In this document: piece after piece, positions 17,033 to 26,066 of the stretch | Layout: each line of letters begins with the position of its first letter | Numbering within the stretch: the stretch's first letter is position 1 | NCBI RefSeq assembly: GCF_003003265.1 | Contig: NZ_PVTL01000009.1 | Span: forward strand, 96,527 to 160,526 | Source: Glaciihabitans tibetensis | Lineage (GTDB): Bacteria > Actinomycetota > Actinomycetes > Actinomycetales > Microbacteriaceae | Length of the DNA stretch: 64,000 bases | Direction of reading: 5' to 3' | Position numbers and translations under genes: made by a program | Notes under the pieces: generated by a model | The model's database searches: none | What the model was told of the DNA's origin: nothing | What the model saw: only the letters and a program-made list of their open reading frames with translations

Positions 17033-18463
17033 CTACTCCAGCGCGCTCATGACGTGCTTGATGCGCGTGTAATCTTCGACGCCATACATCGACAGGTCCT
17101 TTCCGTAGCCGGAATACTTGAAGCCCCCGTGCGGCATTTCGGCGGTGAGCAGGATGTGGGTGTTGATCCACACGGCGCCGAAGTCGAGGTCGCGGGAGAC
17201 TCGCAGGGCGCGGGCGTGATCCCGGGTCCACACGCTCGAGGCGAGGGCATATCTCACGTCGTTTGCCATCGTGATCGCCTCCTCCTCGGTTCTGAAGCTC
17301 TGCACGGTGATGACCGGACCAAAGGTTTCGTCCTGCACGATCGCATCGGACTGCCGCACCTGGGTCACGACGGTGGGTTCGAAGAAGAATCCGGTCTCCC
17401 CCACCCTGTGCCCACCTGTGGTGATCACCGCGTGCTCGGGCAATGCGGCAACCTTGCCGACAACGTCGGAGAAGTGCCGCTCGTTGTTGAGCGGACCGAA
17501 GTAGTTGTCCGCGTCGCTGGGCGCCCCGGTGATGCGCCGCTCGGCCTCGGCGGTGAACGCGGCCACAAATCCGTCGTGGATCGACTCCTGCACCAGCACC
17601 CGGGTGATCGCGGTGCAGTCCTGGCCAGCGTTGTAGAACGAGAAATCGGCGATGGCGGCTGCGGTTTTCTCCACGTCGACGTCGTCGAACACCACCGCGG
17701 GTGCCTTGCCGCCGAGCTCGAGGTGGGCACGCTTGAGCGTGTGCGCTGCCCCCGCGGCGACCGCCATGCCCGCCCGGACGCTCCCGGTGATGGATACCAG
17801 GCCGGGAACCGGGTGCTCGACGATGAGCGAACCGGTAGTGGCGTCTCCGAGCACGATGTTCATCACACCGTCGGGCAGAATGCCCTGGCTGATCCTGGCG
17901 AGTTCGAGAGTCGACTCCGGCGTGGTGTCGCTGGGCTTGAGCACGAGAGTGTTGCCGACGGCGAGCGCGGGGCCGATCTTCCAGATCGCCATCAGGAGCG
18001 GGAAGTTCCACGGGGTGACCTGGCCGACCACGCCGATCGGCTCGCGACGCACCCACGAAGTCATGCCCTCGAGGTACTCGCCAGCCGACTTCCCCTCGAG
18101 CAGACGCGCGGCTCCGGCGAAGAACCGCAACTGGTCGGCACCGGCGGCCACTTCATCGGCGGCGATGGTGGCTCGAGGCTGGCCCGTGTTGCGGTGCTGC
18201 GCCTCCACGAGGGAGTCACTGTTCGCGTCGACCGCGTCCGCGAGGAGCAGCAGCGCGCGTTGTCGCTCGGAGGGTGTGCGCCGACTCCAGCCGGGAAACG
18301 CGGCCCTCGCGGCGGCCATGGCGTCATCGATGTCGCTCCCGACCGACACCGGCGCCCGCGCCACGGTGTCTCCGGTTGACGGATCGACGATGTTCAGCAG
18401 CCCGGAGCCGGCCGGCGCGACAAACTGGCCGTTGATGAAATTAGCAAGGATCGGGGTGCTCAC
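17033..18463 (-). CDS. Aldehyde dehydrogenase (aminobutyraldehyde/phenylacetaldehyde type)
   Basis: A 476-residue NAD(P)-dependent aldehyde dehydrogenase. Cys283 (GQDCTA) is the nucleophile and Glu249 (LELGGKAP) the general base; PWNFPLLMAIWK and LKPSD form the cofactor site. The GTG at 18463 is chosen because AGAGGAG lies just upstream; a ten-residue longer form is possible. It is the first gene of the amine operon and would oxidise the aldehyde released by the amine oxidase. Similarity of layout to gamma-aminobutyraldehyde dehydrogenases suggests PatD-like activity, which is not proven. Confidence 0.93.
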   Translation of the reverse strand: MSTPILANFINGQFVAPAGSGLLNIVDPSTGDTVARAPVSVGSDIDDAMAAARAAFPGWSRRTPSERQRALLLLADAVDANSDSLVEAQHRNTGQPRATIAADEVAAGADQLRFFAGAARLLEGKSAGEYLEGMTSWVRREPIGVVGQVTPWNFPLLMAIWKIGPALAVGNTLVLKPSDTTPESTLELARISQGILPDGVMNIVLGDATTGSLIVEHPVPGLVSITGSVRAGMAVAAGAAHTLKRAHLELGGKAPAVVFDDVDVEKTAAAIADFSFYNAGQDCTAITRVLVQESIHDGFVAAFTAEAERRITGAPSDADNYFGPLNNERHFSDVVGKVAALPEHAVITTGGHRVGETGFFFEPTVVTQVRQSDAIVQDETFGPVITVQSFRTEEEAITMANDVRYALASSVWTRDHARALRVSRDLDFGAVWINTHILLTAEMPHGGFKYSGYGKDLSMYGVEDYTRIKHVMSALE

Positions 18464-18510
18464 AAGGCTCCTCTTCGCTGAGTTTCCGCCCAAGTATGGC
18501 AGTTGACAGG

Positions 18511-18550
18511 AAAAAAGGCACCCCGCTGGCGCGTCGGCGAAGCCGCCAGC
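18511..18550 (-). terminator. Rho-independent terminator after LacI gene
   Basis: On the minus strand GCTGGCG ... CGCCAGC forms a stem followed by GGGGTGCC and six T residues (18511-18516). It ends the LacI-regulator transcript ahead of the amine operon. Confidence 0.75.
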
Positions 18551-18552
18551 CG

Positions 18553-19638
18553 CTAGGGACGGTGCGGCGGGGCTGTGGATCCCCGCACCACTAAAGTGGC
18601 GCTGGGTCGGACATGGTTCGTCGCCGAATCGTCGTCGCGCAGAATCTCGATCAGCGTCGCCATCACGTCGCGGCCCAGCTCCTCGAAGTCCTGCCGCACC
18701 GTGGTGAGGGGTGGGGTGAAGTGTTCCGCCTCGGGAATGTCGTCGAATCCCAGCACACTCACGTCTTGCGGAACCCGCACCCCGTTCTCGGTGAACGCGT
18801 GCAACAGTCCGAGCGCCACTTGGTCGTTACCCGCGAAAACGGCCGTGGCTTGCCGATTCTCGAGAAGCTTCTGCCCGATCTGGTAGCCACTACGCGGAGA
18901 CCAATCCGACACAAGCGGCTCGCGGGCGACAAGGCCATGCTCCGACAGTGACGCGCGCCAGCCGCGCACCCGCTCCGCGGCATCCATCGAATCATCGGGG
19001 CCGGCGACGTGGAGGATGTCGCGGTGCCCCAGTTGCACCAGGTAATCGGTGGCCGCGCGCGCGGCGGCAAACTGGTCAACACAGACACTGTGAAATCCCG
19101 CGCGGCCGCTGCTCTCCACCGCGACCAACGGAACGCCCAGCTCGATGGCCGTAATCGCGTCGAGTGCGCCCCGGTGGCCGGCGATCAGCACGATGGCCTC
19201 GACGTTCTGGCCCAGCAGCTGTTCCACCGACGATCGCATCGAGCCGGGTGTTGCCTCCACCATGCTGGCGATGCTCACTGTGTATCGAGCCTGCCGAGCT
19301 GCGTCGCTGAAACCCAGCACGGTGCTGGACGGGCCATAGTCGGGGCGCCCCGTGGTGATGAGGCCGATCGTTCGAGACCGTTTGGTGACCAAGGCACGGG
19401 CGGCGGTGCTGGGGCGATAGCGCAGCTGGCGGATGGCATCTTCGACGCGAGCGCGTGTGGCCGGGCGCACGTTCGGAATGTCATTCACGACCCGGGAGAC
19501 AGTCTGATGCGACACACCGGCCAGCCTGGCCACGTCAAAGATGTTGGCGGTGCGGGGGGCTGGGGCAGTGCCGTCCCGCGGCAGGCCCAGCACACCGGCG
19601 TCGACCGCGGCGGAGGCGTCGGAGTTGTCGGTGTTCAC
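18553..19638 (-). CDS. LacI-family regulator of the YtfQ-type importer
   Basis: A LacI/GalR repressor of about 361 residues. The N-terminal helix-turn-helix (NIFDVARLAGVSHQTVSRVV, about residues 33-52) is followed by the hinge and a periplasmic-binding-protein-like sugar domain ending in DDIPEAEHFTPPLTTVRQD. A variable 30-residue leader precedes the DNA-binding domain; a TTG at 19650 and a GTG at 19638 are both possible starts. It lies 61 bases downstream of the YtfQRT-YjfF importer and is its likely regulator through the palindrome at 24584-24597. It resembles the araBAD regulator in length and C-terminal motifs, so a pentose ligand is plausible. Confidence 0.88.
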   Translation of the reverse strand: MNTDNSDASAAVDAGVLGLPRDGTAPAPRTANIFDVARLAGVSHQTVSRVVNDIPNVRPATRARVEDAIRQLRYRPSTAARALVTKRSRTIGLITTGRPDYGPSSTVLGFSDAARQARYTVSIASMVEATPGSMRSSVEQLLGQNVEAIVLIAGHRGALDAITAIELGVPLVAVESSGRAGFHSVCVDQFAAARAATDYLVQLGHRDILHVAGPDDSMDAAERVRGWRASLSEHGLVAREPLVSDWSPRSGYQIGQKLLENRQATAVFAGNDQVALGLLHAFTENGVRVPQDVSVLGFDDIPEAEHFTPPLTTVRQDFEELGRDVMATLIEILRDDDSATNHVRPSATLVVRGSTAPPHRP

Positions 19639-19711
19639 CGCATCCGCCAACTTCCTTCTTCCGCCGGTAGACCCGGATGACCGTCCAATTATGCCCGCGT
19701 GAGCTGAGGGG

Positions 19712-20746
19712 TCACCGCCGCCGCGGTGTCAACGCACGCTGCAGAAGAATAAATACCAGCAGCAGCGACCCGATCACGATTCGCGTCCACCACGAACTCA
19801 GGGTTCCCTCGAAGCTGATGATGGTCTGGATCACCCCAAGCACGAGTACCCCGAGTACCGAGCCGAGAACAAAGCCCGAGCCGCCCGTGAGCAGGGTTCC
19901 GCCGATGACCACGGCTGCGATGGCGTCCAACTCCATCCCCACCGCGGTGAGACTGTAGCCCGAGAGGGTGTAAAAGGTGAAGAGCACCCCCGCGATTGCG
20001 GAGCAGAGCCCGCTGATCGCGTACACGAGGATCTTGGTGCGCTTGACTGGCAAGCCCATCAGCATCGCTGACTGCCCGCCGTTGCCAATCGCGTAGACCG
20101 TGCGGCCGGTGCGGGTGTAGTGCAACACGGCAAACGCGATGGCCACCACCGCGAGCGCCACCACAACGCTTGGCGAGATACGCAGGCCGGGGGCGAGCGG
20201 GATCCGGGCGTTCGCCATGTCGACAAAAAACGGATCGACGATCGAGATCGAACTGGTACTGATCACATAACAGAGACCGCGGGCGAGAAACATCGCGGCG
20301 AGGGTGGCAATGAAGGGTTGCACGTCGAAGTAGAAGATCACCAGCCCCACCAGGAAGCCGAGCGTCGTGCCCACCACCAGAACGGTGAGAATCACGGCCG
20401 GTGGTGACCAGCCCGATTGCAGGAGGGATGCCGCGATCATGGTCGACAGGGCGACCACCGATCCCACCGACAGGTCGATGCCGCCGGTGAGGATCACAAA
20501 CGTCATACCCACCGCCAAAACGATGAGAAATGCGTTATCGATGAACAGGTTCAGTACTACCTGGCCGGACAAAAATCCGCGGTAGCGAACCGAACCCACG
20601 GCGAAAGTCGCGACAAGCAGGAGGAGGGTGACCAGCACGGAGGCGTACCGGGAGGACAGCAGCATCCGTGCCCCGGTGCCGAGCCCACCCGGGTTGGGAC
20701 GGGGAGTTGGGCGCTTACTCGGGCGGGTTGTGGTGGGCGCACTCAT
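19712..20746 (-). CDS. yjfF: Sugar ABC permease, YjfF type
   Basis: A 344-residue permease of the CUT2 (ribose-type) family with about nine helices. The segment FVILTGGIDLSVGSVVALSTM is the family hallmark, and LLTGGSGFVLGSVLGVLVLG is the conserved cytoplasmic-loop region. It is the fourth gene of an operon with a binding protein, double ATPase and a second permease, the same order as E. coli ytfQ-ytfR-ytfT-yjfF for galactofuranose. It overlaps the upstream permease by four bases. The pair should form the heteromeric channel. Confidence 0.9.
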   Translation of the reverse strand: MSAPTTTRPSKRPTPRPNPGGLGTGARMLLSSRYASVLVTLLLLVATFAVGSVRYRGFLSGQVVLNLFIDNAFLIVLAVGMTFVILTGGIDLSVGSVVALSTMIAASLLQSGWSPPAVILTVLVVGTTLGFLVGLVIFYFDVQPFIATLAAMFLARGLCYVISTSSISIVDPFFVDMANARIPLAPGLRISPSVVVALAVVAIAFAVLHYTRTGRTVYAIGNGGQSAMLMGLPVKRTKILVYAISGLCSAIAGVLFTFYTLSGYSLTAVGMELDAIAAVVIGGTLLTGGSGFVLGSVLGVLVLGVIQTIISFEGTLSSWWTRIVIGSLLLVFILLQRALTPRRR

Positions 20747-21855
20747 CGGACAATCGCTTTCTCACGCGGGGCGGACGGGACGGACGGGCCTTTTCGGCTA
20801 CGCAGTCGCGCGAAGCCTGCCCGCGTGCGTGGAGCCTGCAGCAGCACCACGGCGATGACCACCAGTGCCTTGAACACCAGGGTGATCTCGGGCGCGATAC
20901 CGATGGAGTACACCGTGGTCGTGAGGGTCTGGATCACAAAAGCGCCAATCAACGTTCCGGTGAGCGAATACCTGCCACCGGCGAGGGAGGTGCCGCCGAG
21001 AACAACAGCGAGGATGGCATCCATCTCTATCCACAGGCCCGCACTGTTTGCGTCAGCGGCGGTGATATTAGAGCTGATCATCAGGCCAGCGATCGCCGCA
21101 CATACCGCGCTGAAGGTGTAGACCATGAAGATGATGACGCGGGAACTGACCCCGGCGAGCCTGCTGGCCTCCGGGTTGATCCCTACCGATTCGATCAGCA
21201 TTCCGAGAGCGGTTTTGCGGGTGAGGATTGCGACCAGAGCAAACAACGCCGCAGCGATGATGATGGATGCCGGCAACGCAAACCAGTAACCACCGCCGAT
21301 GACCTTATACGGCGCGCTGCTGACGGTGAGGATCTGGCCCTCGGTGATCAGCATCGCGATGCCCCGCCCGGCGGTCATCAGTATCAGGGTCGCGATAATC
21401 GGTTGGATCCCGAAGACCGCGATCAGAAGCCCGTTCCACGCGCCGAGCACCAGCGCGAAAACCAATGATGCGGCCACCGCCCCCAGGACGACCCCCATGC
21501 TGTTCGGGTTATCCGAGCCGCCGATGATGGACAAGGCAAACGCACCGGAGATTGCGACCACCGCTCCCACAGACAGATCAATGCCACGGGTCGCGATGAC
21601 CAGCGTCATTCCCAGTGCCACCAGCACGATGGGTGCGCCATTGCGCAGAATGTCTATCAGGCTGCCGAACAGATGGCCGTCCTGAATGCGGATCGAGAGA
21701 AAGTTTGGGGACTTCACCACGTTCGTGACCAGCAGGGCGATCAGCGCAACAGCGGGCCAGACCAGTCGGCTGCGCACCGCTGCGTGAACCAGGCTGCCTG
21801 TCCGGCTCGCCAGTGGAGAAGCGAGGGCGTTCTTGGGGTCTTGCGGGGTGTTCAT
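20743..21855 (-). CDS. ytfT: Sugar ABC permease, YtfT type
   Basis: A 370-residue CUT2 permease. GMTLVIATRGIDLSVGAVVAI near residue 90 and GTSLAGGRYSLTGTLIGAF near residue 295 are family motifs. It has about ten helices and a short hydrophilic N-terminus. Both its start (overlapping the ATPase stop) and end (overlapping the YjfF start) are four-base overlaps, so the three cytoplasmic-face components are translationally coupled. With YjfF-type permease it would import a pentose or furanose sugar. Confidence 0.9.
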   Translation of the reverse strand: MNTPQDPKNALASPLASRTGSLVHAAVRSRLVWPAVALIALLVTNVVKSPNFLSIRIQDGHLFGSLIDILRNGAPIVLVALGMTLVIATRGIDLSVGAVVAISGAFALSIIGGSDNPNSMGVVLGAVAASLVFALVLGAWNGLLIAVFGIQPIIATLILMTAGRGIAMLITEGQILTVSSAPYKVIGGGYWFALPASIIIAAALFALVAILTRKTALGMLIESVGINPEASRLAGVSSRVIIFMVYTFSAVCAAIAGLMISSNITAADANSAGLWIEMDAILAVVLGGTSLAGGRYSLTGTLIGAFVIQTLTTTVYSIGIAPEITLVFKALVVIAVVLLQAPRTRAGFARLRSRKGPSVPSAPREKAIVR

Positions 21856-23375
21856 TCGTCCGCTCCGCTCGCGATGAGGGTCATTACCTGGCCAACGGTG
21901 ACGTCGTCGTTTTCCAGATCCGCCACCTTTTTCCGGTCGCGCATCACCACAATGCGGTGACTCAACCGGAGCACCTCCTCCAGTTCCGCGGAGATGTACA
22001 CCACACTCATGCCCTCCTCGGCGAGGTTCGACACCAGTCGCTGGATCTCAGCCTTCGCCCCCACGTCTATGCCGCGGGTGGGTTCGTCGAGAATCAGCAG
22101 CCGGGGAGCGATCGCCAGCCAGCGGGCGAGCAGCACCTTCTGCTGATTGCCGCCGCTGAGGTTGCGTACGAGAGCCTCCGGGTTGGCCGGACGGATGCCC
22201 AGGGCCGAGATGTAGCTCGCGGCCAGCTCGTCTTGCCGTCTGCGCGGGATCCTGCGGAACCAACCCCGATCAGCCTGGAGGGCGAGCACGATGTTGTCCC
22301 GGACCGTGAGGTCTTCGATAATCCCCTCACGTTTCCGATCCTCGGACGAGTAGGCGATGCGGCGTTTAAGAGCCATTCGGGCGGTGCGTAGCCGCTGGGT
22401 GCGGCCCTCAATCTTCAACTCGCCTGTGTCTGGCTTGTCGATGCCGCTAAGGATCCGGGCGAGCTCGGTTCGGCCCGAACCGAGAAGCCCGGCCAGCCCG
22501 ACCACCTCCCCCTCGGCGATAGCGAAGTCCAGCGGGTCGATCGATCCCTTGCGGCCGAGCCCTACCGCCGCCAGGTAAGGGATGGTGGTCGTGGTTTCAG
22601 CGACCGCGTTGCGTGTTTTCGTGTCCAGATCGGTGAGCACTGCGATGTCTTTGCCGATCATTTTGTGCACCAGCTCGATCCGCAGAATTTCCTTCGTTCG
22701 GTACTCCCCCACCAGCGAGCCGTTGCGCAACACCGTGAGGCGGTCTGCGATCTCGTACACCTGATCGAGAAAGTGAGAGACAAAAAGGATCGCCACCCCC
22801 TCGCGTTTCAGCGCCGTGATCACGCGGAATAGCTCGGCGACCTCGTCCACGTCGAGGCTGGACGTGGGTTCGTCGAGGATCAGCACTTTGGCGTTGACAT
22901 CGAGTGCCCGGGCGATGGCGACGAGTTGCTGCACGGCGAGTGAGTGTGAGCCGAGCAGCGACCCCGGATCGATGTCGAGGTGCAGGCGGTGCAGAATCGC
23001 CGCCGCGCGCTCCCTCATCTCTTTCCAGTGGATTCCTCCGAACCGCCGGGGCTCGCGGCCAAGAAGGATGTTCTCGGCGACGGACAAATTCGTCAAGAGG
23101 TTCACCTCCTGGTAGACCGTGCTGATGCCGGCGCGTTGCGAGTCCGCGGGGCCCGTCACCAGCAGTGGCTGCCCTGCCAGCAGGATAGAACCGGCATCGA
23201 TGGGATAGACCCCGGTGAGAGCCTTAATCAGAGTCGACTTGCCGGCGCCGTTCTCCCCCATCAGGGAGTGCACCTCGCCCGGGAACATTCGGAAATCGAC
23301 CCCGTCGAGGGCCTTGACCCCCGGGAAGCTGATCGAAATCCCGGTCATCTCTACGATGGGGACTGCGCTGTCCAT
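21852..23375 (-). CDS. ytfR: Sugar ABC transporter double ATPase, YtfR type
   Basis: A 507-residue ATPase with two ATP-binding cassettes. The first has the Walker [15 protein letters not shown] and a Walker B ending in ILDEPTSSLD; the second has a degenerate P-loop (GLLGSGRTEL) with the signature LSGGNQQKV and [13 protein letters not shown], typical of CUT2 ATPases. The ATG at 23375 was preferred to the one two codons earlier because the AAGGA ribosome site would otherwise abut the start. It follows the binding protein after 123 bases with GC-rich partial stems. It powers the import of a sugar like galactofuranose or arabinofuranose. Confidence 0.93.
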   Translation of the reverse strand: MDSAVPIVEMTGISISFPGVKALDGVDFRMFPGEVHSLMGENGAGKSTLIKALTGVYPIDAGSILLAGQPLLVTGPADSQRAGISTVYQEVNLLTNLSVAENILLGREPRRFGGIHWKEMRERAAAILHRLHLDIDPGSLLGSHSLAVQQLVAIARALDVNAKVLILDEPTSSLDVDEVAELFRVITALKREGVAILFVSHFLDQVYEIADRLTVLRNGSLVGEYRTKEILRIELVHKMIGKDIAVLTDLDTKTRNAVAETTTTIPYLAAVGLGRKGSIDPLDFAIAEGEVVGLAGLLGSGRTELARILSGIDKPDTGELKIEGRTQRLRTARMALKRRIAYSSEDRKREGIIEDLTVRDNIVLALQADRGWFRRIPRRRQDELAASYISALGIRPANPEALVRNLSGGNQQKVLLARWLAIAPRLLILDEPTRGIDVGAKAEIQRLVSNLAEEGMSVVYISAELEEVLRLSHRIVVMRDRKKVADLENDDVTVGQVMTLIASGADE

Positions 23376-23498
23376 AACCATTCCTTATCTAAACGTTCAA
23401 TAGCCGTCTGCTCCCCCGGCCGCGGGGCCGTAGCCGCGACAAGCCCGCGGGAACTCCACCCGGGCCGATCACGGCCACGGCCGCTGGTCGGTGCGCGC

Positions 23499-24473
23499 CT
23501 AGTACTGGCGGTCCGGCAGCGCTTCGATCGCTTGCTCCTGTGTGAAGGTGGTCTCTTCCGTGACTATCCGCTTTTCGACGCTGCCACCATCGTGCAGCGT
23601 GGTGACGATGTCGACCAGCTGGGCACCGAGCAGCGGCGAGCACTCCACAATGAAGTTGATCTTGCCGTCGGCCAGCGCCTGCATCCCGTCCTTCACCGCA
23701 TCGACGGTGACGATCTTGATGTCGGTTCCCGGAACCAGACCGGCCGCCTCGATCGCTTCGATGGCACCGAGCCCCATGTCGTCGTTGTGGGCGTAGACGA
23801 GATCGATGTCGGGGTTCGACTTGAGGAAGGCCTCCATGACCTGCTTCCCTCCGGCACGGGTGAAGTCGCCGGTCTGCGAAGCGATGATCTCGAACTTGTC
23901 TTCGCCTGCGATCGCATCCCGGAACCCCTGCGCCCTGTCGTTCGCCGGGGCGGCACCGGTGGTTCCTTGCAGCTCCACGACGTTCACGACGTCTGCGTCA
24001 GCGAACTCCTCGAGAACCCAGGCGCCAGCCCGCTCCCCCTCAATGATGAAATCGGAACCAAGGAACGATTCGTACAGGGTGTCGTCCTCCGAATCGACCG
24101 CGCGGTCCGTAAGCACAACAGGTATCCCCGCGTCTTTTGCCTCGTTCAACACCGTGTCCCACCCGGACTCGACCACGGGCGAAAACGCGATCACGTCGAC
24201 CTGCTGCTGGATATACGAACGGATCGCCTTGATTTGGTTCTCCTGCTTGCCCTGTGCGTCCGAGAACTTCAACTCGATGCCCGCCTCCTCGAAGGCACCC
24301 TGGATGTCCTTGGTGTTAGCGGTACGCCATCCGCTCTCCGCGCCTACTTGTGAGAATCCCACGATCAACTCGTCGTCGCCGCCACCGCCCGACTCATCGC
24401 CACCGCCTGCGGCACATCCCACCATCGACACGAGCAGCGCGCCCGTCAACGCGAGACCCAAGATTTTCTTCAT
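23499..24473 (-). CDS. ytfQ: Sugar-binding lipoprotein, YtfQ type
   Basis: A 324-residue binding lipoprotein (lipobox SMVGC, Gly/Asp-rich linker). The segments GFSQVGAESGWR, QGKQENQIKAIRSYI, PVVESGWDTVL, LTDRAVD, VVELQGTTGA, SQTGDFTRAGGKQVMEAF and VYAHNDDMGLGAIEAI match E. coli YtfQ closely, so the protein binds a furanose sugar; galactofuranose in E. coli, with arabinofuranose an attractive option here given the adjacent arabinose genes. The ATG at 24473 has AAGGAGG upstream; a longer reading lacks a signal peptide. Confidence 0.93.
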   Translation of the reverse strand: MKKILGLALTGALLVSMVGCAAGGGDESGGGGDDELIVGFSQVGAESGWRTANTKDIQGAFEEAGIELKFSDAQGKQENQIKAIRSYIQQQVDVIAFSPVVESGWDTVLNEAKDAGIPVVLTDRAVDSEDDTLYESFLGSDFIIEGERAGAWVLEEFADADVVNVVELQGTTGAAPANDRAQGFRDAIAGEDKFEIIASQTGDFTRAGGKQVMEAFLKSNPDIDLVYAHNDDMGLGAIEAIEAAGLVPGTDIKIVTVDAVKDGMQALADGKINFIVECSPLLGAQLVDIVTTLHDGGSVEKRIVTEETTFTQEQAIEALPDRQY

Positions 24474-24583
24474 GACCAAACCTCCTTGTTCAGTGTTCCG
24501 ATCACCCGAACCCAGTGAGCAGCACATCTGTGTGCGCGCCGTGGGCGGTTCTCAGCCGATCAGGTCCTTCTGATCTGGTGCGA

Positions 24584-24597
24584 TGTTAGCGCTCACA
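24584..24597. promoter_or_regulatory. LacI-type palindromic operator before ytfQ
   Basis: TGTTAGCGCTCACA is a 14-base palindrome (one mismatched pair) around AGCGCT, the core typical of LacI-family operators. It lies 111 bases before the ytfQ start. The LacI gene at the end of this operon is the likely binder. Confidence 0.65.
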
Positions 24598-24745
24598 TAT
24601 TTTGGGATTCAAGGGTCGTTGGGTCACGATAACGTAACGAAGCCCGCGACTGATGGGCTCAGTGATCTCGGGTGGCGTTTGTCAGCTGTCGCGCACGCGG
24701 TCCACGGCACCCGGATGTGAAGGTTCTCATCTCTTTAGACATAAA

Positions 24746-24779
24746 AGCGGCCTCGCTTCCCGAAGGATGCGAGGCCGCT
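24746..24779 (-). terminator. Rho-independent terminator after gguB
   Basis: On the minus strand AGCGGCCTCGC pairs with GCGAGGCCGCT over a 12-base loop, followed by TTTTATG. It ends the ChvE-GguAB-type operon 28 bases after the permease stop. Confidence 0.9.
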
Positions 24780-24806
24780 GATGTGAAGCAGACGGAGCTG
24801 GCGGGA

Positions 24807-26033
24807 CTAGCGGCCGCCGGAGCGACGCTTGTTGAACACGTCGAAGGCGACGGCGAACAACAGCACGAGGCCCTTGACTGCCTGCTGCCACTCAATGCCG
24901 ATACCGAGGATCGACATACCGTTGTTCAGCACACCGATGATCAGACCACCGATGATGGCTCCACCGATGGTTCCGACACCACCGGCGACGGCGGCGCCAC
25001 CGATGAAGGCGGCGGAGATGGCCTCGAGCTCGAAGCCGTCACCTGCCTTCGGTCCTGCGAGGTTCAGGCGGGCGGTGAAGACCAACCCGGCGAGAGCCGC
25101 GAGGAATCCCATGTTGACGAACAGCCAGAAGTCGACCTGGCGGGTCTTGACACCCGAGAGCTCGGCCGCGTGACGGTTGCCACCGATGGCGAAGATGTGG
25201 CGGCCGAACACCGAGCGGTTGCTCACGATGCTGTACACGATTACGAGCACACCCAGGATGATCAGGGTGATCGGGATTCCCTTGAACACGGCGAGCGCGT
25301 AGGTGAAGAATCCCAGGGCTACGACGATCAGCACGAGCTTGATCGCGAACCAGCCGACCGGCTCGACGTCCTGGCCATACTTCTGGCGGCCGGAACGCGT
25401 GCGAACCTGCTGAACGACGATGAGGATCGCGGCGATGATGCCGATGCCGATGGTGAACGGATCGATTTCGAACTCACCGAATAGGTTGGTCAGGTAACCG
25501 TTTCCGAGCGAGCGGTACTCCGCCGGGAAGGAACCGATGTTCGCGTTGCCGAGCACCGCGAGCGCGAGGCCGCGGAAGATCAACATGCCGGCCAGGGTCA
25601 CGATGAACGCCGGTATGCCGACGTACGCAATCCAGAATCCCTGCCATGCACCGACCAGGGCTCCGACGAGCAGCGAGAGGATGATGGCCAGCCACCACGG
25701 AAGGCCCCACTGCACGGCAAATACACCGGATACAGCGCCGACGAACGCCGCCACGGATCCGACCGACAGGTCGATGTGGCCCGCGACGATCACGAGCACC
25801 ATTCCGATCGCCAGGATCAGGATGTACCCGTTCTGCACAATCAGGTTGGAGATGTTCTGCGGGCGAAGCAGGATGCCGTCGGTGAGGATGGTGAAGAGCA
25901 CCACCACCACGATGAGGGCGATGAAGATACCGTTCTTGCCGAGGTCGGTGACGACATGGCTGATCGCCGATCCGAACCGGCTTGTGGGTGGGGGTCCGAG
26001 CGGCTCTGTCGCCCGGGTGTCTGTGTCAGTCAT
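24807..26033 (-). CDS. gguB: Sugar ABC permease, GguB/MmsB type
   Basis: A 408-residue CUT2 permease with about ten helices. MVLVIVAGHIDLSVGSVAAFVG near residue 90 and the late GGAAVAGGVGTIGGAIIGG are family motifs. The length exceeds that of single-domain CUT2 permeases and agrees with GguB, which serves alone as the channel subunit with ChvE and GguA. The ATG has TAAGGAGA upstream. The operon order (binding protein, ATPase, permease) matches chvE-gguA-gguB. Arabinose, xylose or other aldoses are the expected cargo, since araBDA lies just upstream. Confidence 0.92.
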   Translation of the reverse strand: MTDTDTRATEPLGPPPTSRFGSAISHVVTDLGKNGIFIALIVVVVLFTILTDGILLRPQNISNLIVQNGYILILAIGMVLVIVAGHIDLSVGSVAAFVGAVSGVFAVQWGLPWWLAIILSLLVGALVGAWQGFWIAYVGIPAFIVTLAGMLIFRGLALAVLGNANIGSFPAEYRSLGNGYLTNLFGEFEIDPFTIGIGIIAAILIVVQQVRTRSGRQKYGQDVEPVGWFAIKLVLIVVALGFFTYALAVFKGIPITLIILGVLVIVYSIVSNRSVFGRHIFAIGGNRHAAELSGVKTRQVDFWLFVNMGFLAALAGLVFTARLNLAGPKAGDGFELEAISAAFIGGAAVAGGVGTIGGAIIGGLIIGVLNNGMSILGIGIEWQQAVKGLVLLFAVAFDVFNKRRSGGR

Positions 26034-26066
26034 TGAAGTGTCTCCTTAGTACTCGCGCGCCAGGCG

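Larger units (their letters stand above)
24474..24806. other. 333-base intergenic region
   Basis: This gap separates the YtfQ-type operon from the ChvE-GguAB-type operon, both minus strand. It holds the presumed promoter of ytfQ, a LacI-type palindrome at 24584-24597 and the terminator of the upstream operon at 24746-24779. No reading frame with protein-like composition was seen. Confidence 0.7.
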
